Assembly (NCBI GenBank): GCA_016179005.1
Contig: JACOSF010000160.1
Location: 1 to 6,451, forward strand
Direction: 5' to 3'
Length of the DNA: 6,451 nt
Source: Acidobacteriota bacterium
GTDB lineage: Bacteria > Acidobacteriota > Terriglobia > Acidiferrales > UBA7541
This document shows positions 1 through 4,817 of this stretch, in pieces. Under the pieces are notes generated by a model. It worked only from the letters and a program-made list of their open reading frames with translations, had not been told where the DNA came from and made no database searches. Numbering within the stretch: the first letter of the stretch is position 1; the number at the start of each line of letters is the position of its first letter. Made by a program: the position numbers and the translations under genes.

Positions 1-2
1 TG

Positions 3-1385
3 ACCTGTCCCACCAGTTCGCTGAGCATCAGCGCGACCACGAACCGCATCACAGATTCGTGGGCCGTGTACGATTCAAATGGCAACATGACCAACGACGG
101 AGCGAACTCGCTCGGTTATGATGCAGAAAACCACATGGTGAGCGCCGCCGGTTGGTCCTATGCGATCGACGGCGGGGGTCTGCGGGCAAGGAAATGCACG
201 CCGAATTGCTCGAGCCCGACGTCGAACACGATCTACGTGTTTTCAGGCGCCAAAGTGATCGCGGAGTATGACAACGGCGCAGTTGTCGGTAGCCCCTCTA
301 TGGAGTACATTTATCTGGGAGGCAGATTGCTGGCGAAGTTCGAGGGCAGCACCACGACTTACTACCATCAAGATCATCTCTCGAACCGGGTGACAACCAA
401 CACCAGTGGCTCGATTGTAGCCCAGAACGGCCACTTTCCTTTTGGGGAGAACTGGTTCCCGACCACCAATCCAGACAAGCTGAAATTCACCAGCTACGAG
501 CGCGACGGGGAATCCTCGAACGACTATGCTATCGCTCGCTCTCACATCAATCGCTTCGGGCGCTTCTCTTCACCCGATCCCATGGAAGGCTCAATAGTGA
601 ATCCACAGTCTCTGAACAGGTACGCTTATGTCTTAAATAACCCTTCGAATTTAACAGATCCTCTTGGGCTTGACCCGTGCGATAACCAGGACCGCTTCAG
701 AAGCGAATCGGCCTACATCGCGTACTGTGAAGGTATTAGTCATGGCGGTGGTGGCATCACCGGTTGCACTTTGGATGGAGTCGCCGTGCCCTGTGACATG
801 GCCAACCGAGTGCTCAGCCAAGGTGCAGCCGTGCGGTGTGGCAACAACGACTGCGGCGCCCAAAATGACAACGGGCATTGGTGTTTTTGGGGGGCTTCAC
901 CTAACGGTACTGGCGCATGCATCCCGACGGAAAGACCTGGCACGACCTTCGCAGACAACGAAGCGGCATTAGCCGCGGGAGCATTGTGGGCACAAGCAGA
1001 ATCCATTGACACCGGGTATGAACACTGCGGTTTGACCTATGGAACCACAACCGCGCAATACTCTTTTACTTCTTCAGTGGAGGGAGATTCGAATTCGTGC
1101 TCGCCAGGAATTGCCATATATAGCCTGCCTTCAAATGCATGGCCAACGGGCGGATATCATGGTCACGGTCGTAATGATCCCAGCTACAACAGTGAACGGT
1201 TTTCAGTTCCGGGAGATTATCCTGGTAGCAATGGCGACACTGGATGGGCGTCGATCAACAACTTGCCTTTTTCCCTCGCCACTCCAGGCGGGCGGCTAAT
1301 GATTTACTTCCCGTCCCCCAATTGTCAAAAGTTTCTTGCGGGAAGTCCGGCCGGGACAGGAACAACCATTCCAGTTTGTCCATAG
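3..1385 (+). CDS. Rhs/YD-repeat protein, C-terminal part with DUF4329-like (JAB-like) tip; 5' partial
   Basis: The frame is already open at base 3, so the gene begins before the window; a GTG at 66 lies inside it and is not the start. Residues below are counted from that GTG. The beginning is YD-repeat-like (YDSNGNMTNDG). Residues 95-202 are the RHS-associated core: YYHQDHLSNR, then RFGRFSSPDP, LNRYAYVLNNP and the terminal DPLG at 198-201, after which Rhs proteins change to a variable tip. The tip (about 202-439) is rich in Cys, Gly and Asn. Residues 296-416 resemble DUF4329 as I recall it: ALAAGALWAQ, YHGHGRNDPSYNSERFS, then SLATPGGRLMIY. H365-x-H367, a possible Glu at 319, and S380/D384 or S388/D391 could form a JAMM-like metal site. 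Rhs tips are often secreted toxins or processing peptidases; activity here is inference. Composition is visibly less GC-rich than the downstream genes. The stop codon overlaps the ribosome binding site of the next gene. Confidence 0.9.
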   Translation, partial: TCPTSSLSISATTNRITDSWAVYDSNGNMTNDGANSLGYDAENHMVSAAGWSYAIDGGGLRARKCTPNCSSPTSNTIYVFSGAKVIAEYDNGAVVGSPSMEYIYLGGRLLAKFEGSTTTYYHQDHLSNRVTTNTSGSIVAQNGHFPFGENWFPTTNPDKLKFTSYERDGESSNDYAIARSHINRFGRFSSPDPMEGSIVNPQSLNRYAYVLNNPSNLTDPLGLDPCDNQDRFRSESAYIAYCEGISHGGGGITGCTLDGVAVPCDMANRVLSQGAAVRCGNNDCGAQNDNGHWCFWGASPNGTGACIPTERPGTTFADNEAALAAGALWAQAESIDTGYEHCGLTYGTTTAQYSFTSSVEGDSNSCSPGIAIYSLPSNAWPTGGYHGHGRNDPSYNSERFSVPGDYPGSNGDTGWASINNLPFSLATPGGRLMIYFPSPNCQKFLAGSPAGTGTTIPVCP

Positions 1386-1388
1386 GAG
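1384..1388 (+). promoter_or_regulatory. Ribosome binding site overlapping the rhs stop codon
   Basis: AGGAG lies 10 bases before the ATG at 1399 and shares bases with the TAG stop of the rhs gene at 1383-1385. This fixes the start of the small downstream gene at 1399 rather than at the in-frame ATG at 1336, which lies inside the rhs gene. It also suggests translational coupling of the two proteins. Confidence 0.7.
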
Positions 1389-1398
1389 AATTCTATCT

Positions 1399-1806
1399 AT
1401 GCGCCGCAGAGATTTAGTCTCAACGTTGGTGGCCCTGTTCAGCGGGCCGGGTATTGCCTTGGCGAACCGAACGACAGGCGACGAAACGGCACAGGCTGTT
1501 AGCATGATCCGCTTGATCGCGGTTCCAAACGGCTTCGATGGTCGCCGCTTGCACCTAGTTGGGTATCTTGGCCACAGTGGACCTGATAGAGGGATTGGAC
1601 TGTATGTATCTGAATGTGATGGCCGCAATGGTAATACGCTGAACTCTGTTGATGTACAAGTCGAAAAATCAACCGTAAGGATGGGAATTGGACGCTACGT
1701 GATTCTCGATGCTACCTTCCATGCTCCGAAAGGCAAGGGGACGGAATTTTGGAACGGGTACCTTGACCGAATCTCGGGGCTGAGGGTGTTTCCTCCTCCA
1801 GATTAA
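1399..1806 (+). CDS. Small exported protein, putative immunity/partner protein of the Rhs tip
   Basis: A 135-residue protein. The start at 1399 is supported by AGGAG ten bases upstream. Residues 1-23 look like an export signal: MRRRDLVSTLVALFSGPGIALAN has an arginine-rich start, a hydrophobic core and an ALA cleavage site. RRRDL could be a Tat-type twin-arginine motif, so Sec or Tat export is open. The mature part begins with a segment like IRLIAVPNGFDGRRLHLVGY, then a GLYVSECDG stretch and a YVILDATFHAPKGKGTEFW stretch. I recall this pattern (LIA-P-x-x-FDG, GY/F, LY, YV-x-x-x-x-TF) from small uncharacterised proteins, some found beside Rhs or DUF4329 genes, but I know no accepted name. The gene starts 13 bases after the rhs stop and is of similar lower GC, so the two probably form one transfer unit. 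An immunity role acting outside the cytoplasm is inferred from position, size and signal peptide only. Confidence 0.72.
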   Translation: MRRRDLVSTLVALFSGPGIALANRTTGDETAQAVSMIRLIAVPNGFDGRRLHLVGYLGHSGPDRGIGLYVSECDGRNGNTLNSVDVQVEKSTVRMGIGRYVILDATFHAPKGKGTEFWNGYLDRISGLRVFPPPD

Positions 1807-2030
1807 TTGGCGACACCTCACCTAGCGAGCAGCGCATCTGTAAGTACGGAGCCGCCACGACCTCTGTGGCCGTCGCCGCACTTGCCGCCCTAGTCCATTT
1901 ACCACAACCTCCCGCGCAACTGTACCCAATCGCAGTCCTTTCGAAGCTGCCCGATCGCGAGTCCCCGCCGCGCCCTAACTGCTGCAGCGCCGCGCATTGC
2001 CTTAGAATCGTCATCACCCGGTGCTGGGTT

Positions 2031-2058
2031 TTCCCATTCCCCGTTTCCCATTTTCTCT
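2031..2058. repeat. Tandem heptamer block, TTCCCAT type
   Basis: Units of exactly seven bases follow one another: TTCCCAT (2031-2037), TCCCCGT (2038-2044), TTCCCAT (2045-2051) and a degenerate TTTCTCT (2052-2058). A seven-base period means the array is not codon-phased. On the minus strand it reads as ATGGGAA-type units. Its role is unknown; it may be one member of a dispersed intergenic repeat family. Confidence 0.6.
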
Positions 2059-2116
2059 TTTCCGACTCTCTCCCGCCGGGCGCAAGCAACCGGCAAAGCG
2101 AAAGATTTCCCGCGCT

Positions 2117-2179
2117 TGTCACCTGCCACATGTCACCTGGTTTTTCCTCCCTGACCCCTGACACCAGTTACCTGACCCC
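2117..2179. repeat. Tandem heptamer block, TGTCACC / CTGACCC type
   Basis: There are two phased runs of seven-base units. The first is TGTCACC (2117-2123), TGCCACA (2124-2130), TGTCACC (2131-2137). After a T-rich gap of 13 bases the second is CTGACCC (2151-2157), CTGACAC (2158-2164), CAGTTAC (2165-2171), CTGACCC (2172-2178). The units are related (TGACACC-like cores) but degenerate, as expected of an old slippage-grown array. It lies about 40 bases upstream of the promoter at 2220. Confidence 0.6.
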
Positions 2180-2219
2180 TGCTTGTTGCCGCAGACGTAC
2201 CTTTTTCGCCCCCTTTTCC

Positions 2220-2248
2220 TTGACACTCCCCGAGCGGCTAACTACACT
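2220..2248 (+). promoter_or_regulatory. Sigma70-type promoter for the polysaccharide genes
   Basis: A perfect -35 hexamer, TTGACA (2220-2225), is followed after exactly 17 bases by TACACT (2243-2248), which matches the -10 consensus at four of six positions. Transcription would begin near 2255 and give a leader of roughly 285 bases before the ATG at 2541. It is the best promoter-like site I can see upstream of the chain-length/kinase gene and has the right orientation. Not experimentally supported. Confidence 0.55.
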
Positions 2249-2258
2249 CCCCTCGGGG
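2228..2258. promoter_or_regulatory. Inverted repeat across the promoter spacer, -10 box and start point (possible operator)
   Basis: CCCCGAG (2228-2234) and CTCGGGG (2252-2258) are perfect 7-base inverted copies separated by 17 bases. One arm sits just inside the -35 box and the other at the predicted start point, with the -10 box between them. The centre-to-centre distance is 24 bases, which is compatible with a dimeric repressor but not specific to any family I can name. It could equally be a chance GC-rich palindrome. Confidence 0.35.
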
Positions 2259-2265
2259 TTATCTT

Positions 2266-2303
2266 GAAGCATCCGCGAAGGTTGTCGTGTGTTGCGGTGC
2301 TTC
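2266..2303 (+). promoter_or_regulatory. Leader hairpin in the 5' untranslated region
   Basis: GAAGCA-T-CCGC (2266-2276) pairs with GCGG-TGCTTC (2294-2303). This gives ten base pairs with one bulged T and a 17-base loop, starting about ten bases after the predicted transcription start. No T-run follows, so it is not a classical terminator. I do not recognise it as a known riboswitch. It may stabilise the long leader RNA or be a regulatory structure. Confidence 0.35.
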
Positions 2304-2432
2304 CCTCGAGGCTCTTGAACGACCGGAAGAAAGGGGTGGGTGTGTGCTTGCGGCCCGCCGCGACGGGGGCGCACGTGTGTCGTTCCGGCGCGGGGCGGAA
2401 TTCGGTTTTACGGTCGGGGCACGGGAACGCTG

Positions 2433-2520
2433 GTTGGAAGGTTTGAAAGTTTGAAGGTTGGAAAGTTGCCGCCACCGGCCGGAGAGCCGTGGCGTAACCT
2501 TTCAACATTCCAACTTTCAG
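2433..2520. repeat. Octamer-built palindromic element upstream of the kinase gene
   Basis: The left side is a tandem array of eight-base units: GTTGGAAG (2433), GTTTGAAA (2441), GTTTGAAG (2449), GTTGGAAA (2457), then GTTG. The right side, 2496-2518, is the same kind of array in opposite orientation. Bases 2445-2467 pair with 2496-2518 at 19 of 23 positions plus one G-T wobble. Inside, CGCCAC (2470-2475) pairs with GTGGCG (2489-2494), and GGC (2477-2479) with GCC (2486-2488). The whole forms one long, nearly continuous hairpin of about 74 bases ending 22 bases before the ATG at 2541. It could be a REP/MITE-like palindrome or an mRNA leader structure affecting translation. Confidence 0.65.
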
Positions 2521-2530
2521 ACGTCTGTTC

Positions 2531-2535
2531 AAGGA
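2531..2535 (+). promoter_or_regulatory. Ribosome binding site choosing the start at 2541
   Basis: AAGGA lies five bases before the ATG at 2541. It is too close to the in-frame ATG at 2535 to serve that one. In-frame starts further upstream, such as 2340, would translate the palindromic repeat and are unlikely. A later in-frame ATG at 2628 is possible but would remove an N-terminal segment of ordinary length for the family. Confidence 0.45.
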
Positions 2536-2540
2536 TGTTC

Positions 2541-4064
2541 ATGGATCCGAAGAACGCAATCGAGCGCCGCAGCCCGGTCACGCTGGTAGCGGAGCCGTTC
2601 TCCTGGCGGAGCCTGCCGCCGGGGTCAATGGACCCCGTCTCCAGCGGGTTGCCGCTGCGAGAATACCTGCGCATCCTGCGCAAGCACCGCTGGATCATCC
2701 TGACGGTGGTGGCGGTGATGGTGGCGGTGGTCAGCGTGGTGTCCTTCCAGATGCAGCCTATCTACCAGTCCTCGGCGCGCCTGGAAATCGCCGGGGAAAT
2801 GCCGGACCTCTCTACCCTGCAAGCGCTGTTCTCCATCCTGCCCAGCGACGAAGAATTCCTGCAGACGCAGGTGCGCATCCTGCAAAGCGATGAACTGGCC
2901 ATGCAGACGATCCGCTCGCTGCGGCTCTTCGAGAAGCCGGAATTCTCCGTGCGGCCGAAGGGTGCGGGTTACAACGCGCCGTTCTCTCCGGCCGAGGAAG
3001 TGTCGCTGATCGGACGCTTCCGCGGGCAGCTCAACGTGCAGTTAGTCCGCACCACCCGCCTGGTGGAAGTGCGCTTCGAGAGCGCCGATCCGAAGATCGC
3101 CGCCGACGTGCCCAACGAACTCGCCGCGCTGTACATCGAGGGCAACTTCCGCAAGAAATACGAATCCACGCTGCAGGCACAGCAGTGGATGAGCGGGCAG
3201 CTCAGCGAACTGAAAAACAAGATGGAGAAAGCGCACGAGTCCCTGGTGGGCTACGAGCGGGAGAATCAGATTTACGCGCTGAGCGAAGGGCAGAACGTCA
3301 CGCTGCAAAAGCTCGGGCAGTTGAACCAGGAACTGACCGTCGCCGAGAGCGAGCGCATGGCCAAGGAGTCGCAATACCAGATGATCAAATCGCGGCGGCT
3401 GGACGACTTGCCGCAGGTGTCCAGCAGCGCGTACATCCAGGAACTGCAGACGCGGTATCAAAAGCTGAGCGACGAATACGCGGAAGTGCGCGCCACGTTC
3501 GGGCCGAAGTACCCGAAAGTCCTGCGGCTGGAATCCCAGCGAGAGCGAATACCAAGTGGCGATGAGGCGGGAACAACTGTTGCGGCAGGCCGTGAACGTG
3601 CAGAAGACCGAAGCAAACGTGATGAACGAGAAACTCGTCCAGCACAGCCTGCTCAAACGCGAGTACGAAACGAACCAGCAACTTTACGATGGGCTGCTGA
3701 ATCGCATGAAGGAAGCGGGCGTCAGCGCGGGCATGCGCTCGAACAACATCCATTTCGTGGACCGCGCGCGTCCGCCGCTGGCGCCGGTGCGGCCCAACAA
3801 GTCGGTGAACATCGCGCTCAGCCTGGTGGTGGGCGTGATTCTGGGCGGCGTGCTGGCGCTGTTCAACGAATACCTGGACAATTCGGTGAAGGTGCCGGAG
3901 GAAGTGGAACAACTCATCGGGCTGCCGGCGCTGGGCGTGATCCCCGCGGTGGCCAGCATCGGCACCACCAGCGCCTACTCCCGCACGCTACCGGCGGCGG
4001 CGCCCGCCAAAGCACCAACGCACGAGCTGGCCACGCTCTCGCAGCCGCACTCGATCGTGAGTGA
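2541..4064 (+). CDS. Polysaccharide chain-length determinant (Wzz/GumC), N-terminal half, frameshifted after about 3540
   Basis: From the ATG at 2541 the protein shows a cytoplasmic N-terminus, LREYLRILRKHR just before the membrane, transmembrane helix 1 (residues 51-69, WIILTVVAVM and onward) and the Wzz-type start IYQSSARLEI. A long periplasmic coiled coil follows (about 200-333), with FGPKYPK near 321-327 as in GumC/Wzc proteins. These proteins oligomerise in the inner membrane and set the length of exported polysaccharide. After LRLESQ (codon ending 3539) similarity stops. The rest of this frame to the stop at 4064 is Arg/Gly/Ala-rich out-of-frame translation. The true continuation, ESEYQVAMRREQLLRQ, starts at 3541 in the next frame. 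About 20 coiled-coil residues usually found between these two motifs also appear absent. As it stands this half would lack transmembrane helix 2 and the kinase. Confidence 0.8.
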   Translation: MDPKNAIERRSPVTLVAEPFSWRSLPPGSMDPVSSGLPLREYLRILRKHRWIILTVVAVMVAVVSVVSFQMQPIYQSSARLEIAGEMPDLSTLQALFSILPSDEEFLQTQVRILQSDELAMQTIRSLRLFEKPEFSVRPKGAGYNAPFSPAEEVSLIGRFRGQLNVQLVRTTRLVEVRFESADPKIAADVPNELAALYIEGNFRKKYESTLQAQQWMSGQLSELKNKMEKAHESLVGYERENQIYALSEGQNVTLQKLGQLNQELTVAESERMAKESQYQMIKSRRLDDLPQVSSSAYIQELQTRYQKLSDEYAEVRATFGPKYPKVLRLESQRERIPSGDEAGTTVAAGRERAEDRSKRDERETRPAQPAQTRVRNEPATLRWAAESHEGSGRQRGHALEQHPFRGPRASAAGAGAAQQVGEHRAQPGGGRDSGRRAGAVQRIPGQFGEGAGGSGTTHRAAGAGRDPRGGQHRHHQRLLPHATGGGARQSTNARAGHALAAALDRE

Positions 4065-4728
4065 AGCGTACCGCGCACTGCGCACGTCGATTCTGCTTTC
4101 CACCTCGAAGCATCCGCCGCAGACCATCCTGATCACCAGCGGGCAGCCGCGCGAGGGCAAGACAACGACGGCGCTCAACCTGTCCATCACGCTGGCCCAG
4201 CGCGGCGACCGCGTGGTGATATCCAACGACGTGGGCCTCAGCTCGTTCCTGGCCGGCGTGGTGAGCATTGACGACCTGCCCCGCGCAGTGCCACACATCC
4301 CGAACTTGTTCGTCATTTCGTCGGGGCCCACACCGCCCAACCCGGCGGAGTTGCTGTCCAGCGAGCCGATGGTGGGAATGTTTTCCGAACTGCGGCGGCA
4401 GTTTGATTTCATTGTCATGGATTCGCCGCCGACCATCACCGTGGCGGACAGCATGATTCTGGCGGCGCACGCCGACGGCGTGATGCTGGTGATTCATGGC
4501 GGGGTGACCACGCGCGAATCGTTGCGGCAGGCACACAAACTGCTGGCCGGGGTGAACGCACGCATGCTCGGCGTGGTGCTGAACAACGTGGACATCCGCT
4601 CCGCGGATTATCAGTATTACTACACGTATTACTACGGGGACTACTACAGACACATGCTCGAGGGCTACGGCTACGGGCACGAGCCCGAGGAAAAGCCGAA
4701 GCGCGGAGAGAAAAAAATCGGCGCGTAA
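3556..4728 (+). CDS. Wzz C-terminal part plus BY-type tyrosine kinase domain, Walker A' segment missing
   Basis: Numbered from the ATG at 3556, although family-like sequence begins at 3541 and no good ribosome binding site precedes this ATG, so independent translation is doubtful. Residues 1-60 end the periplasmic coiled coil. NNIHFVDRARPPLAPVRPNK leads to transmembrane helix 2 (83-103) and LDNSVKVPEEVEQLIGLPALGVIP, the usual link to a CpsD/Wzc-type autokinase. Walker A is SGQPREGKTTT (195-205) and Walker B is FIVMDSPP (285-292). Between them the expected Walker A' stretch (hydrophobics, then D-x-D-x-R) is absent: VVI (220-222) runs directly into SNDVGLSSFLAG, which normally lies about 16 residues later. 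The tail has 11 tyrosines within 352-373, the usual autophosphorylation cluster. Without Walker A' the kinase would probably be inactive. The next gene starts 89 bases downstream on the same strand. Confidence 0.85.
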   Translation: MAMRREQLLRQAVNVQKTEANVMNEKLVQHSLLKREYETNQQLYDGLLNRMKEAGVSAGMRSNNIHFVDRARPPLAPVRPNKSVNIALSLVVGVILGGVLALFNEYLDNSVKVPEEVEQLIGLPALGVIPAVASIGTTSAYSRTLPAAAPAKAPTHELATLSQPHSIVSEAYRALRTSILLSTSKHPPQTILITSGQPREGKTTTALNLSITLAQRGDRVVISNDVGLSSFLAGVVSIDDLPRAVPHIPNLFVISSGPTPPNPAELLSSEPMVGMFSELRRQFDFIVMDSPPTITVADSMILAAHADGVMLVIHGGVTTRESLRQAHKLLAGVNARMLGVVLNNVDIRSADYQYYYTYYYGDYYRHMLEGYGYGHEPEEKPKRGEKKIGA

Positions 4729-4817
4729 CGGGCCCGCCGACCTCCGGCTGCCGCCCGCTCCCGAAACCTCGGGACGGCGGGGTTCCGAGCGCCCTGGAGA
4801 GCAAGCCGACAGGACTC

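Larger units (their letters stand above)
1807..2540 (+). other. Long intergenic region: repeats, promoter and leader, no convincing gene
   Basis: This 734-base stretch separates the Rhs module from the polysaccharide genes. The open frames crossing it read as low-complexity sequence without any family pattern and run through the tandem repeats, so I do not call genes here. From 1807 to about 2025 I see nothing firm apart from a weak hairpin (GCCAC 1854-1858 with GTGGC 1866-1870). The rest holds two heptamer blocks, a promoter, a leader hairpin and an octamer palindrome, each listed separately. No rho-independent terminator (stable stem followed by a T-run) is visible after the small exported protein gene. 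Confidence 0.7.
2541..4728 (+). pseudogene. Composite Wzz/BY-kinase gene broken by a frameshift near 3540
   Basis: The two preceding entries read as one family protein of about 728 residues: helix 1, periplasmic coiled coil, helix 2, kinase, tyrosine tail. The join requires a frame change between the codons at 3537 (CAG) and 3541 (GAG). Restoring the coiled-coil and Walker A' segments that seem missing would bring it close to the length I expect for fused GumC/BY-kinase proteins (inference). No slippery heptamer is seen at the junction, so programmed frameshifting is unlikely. Either the gene is broken in the cell or the assembly is wrong here. Confidence 0.7.

Noticed and set aside
1854..1870. 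GCCAC/GTGGC hairpin after the small exported protein gene
   Set aside because: A five-pair stem without a T-run is too weak to call a terminator.
2003..2008. TAGAAT resembling a -10 box
   Set aside because: No acceptable -35 hexamer lies at 16-18 bases upstream and no gene follows closely.
2031..2179. Possible CRISPR array
   Set aside because: The units are seven bases long, directly tandem and without spacers, and no cas genes are present.
1866..2267. 133-codon plus-strand open frame in the intergenic region
   Set aside because: It is low-complexity, Pro/Ser/Leu-rich translation through heptamer repeats and the promoter, with no family-like motif and no good ribosome binding site.
2340..2540. 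N-terminal extension of the Wzz gene to an ATG at 2340
   Set aside because: It would translate the octamer palindrome, has no family similarity, and the ribosome binding site at 2531-2535 supports 2541.
4751..4780. GC-rich hairpin between the kinase and TPR genes (CCCGA/TCGGG at 4760-4773)
   Set aside because: It has only a five-pair stem with an irregular extension and no following T-run, so I do not call it a terminator.
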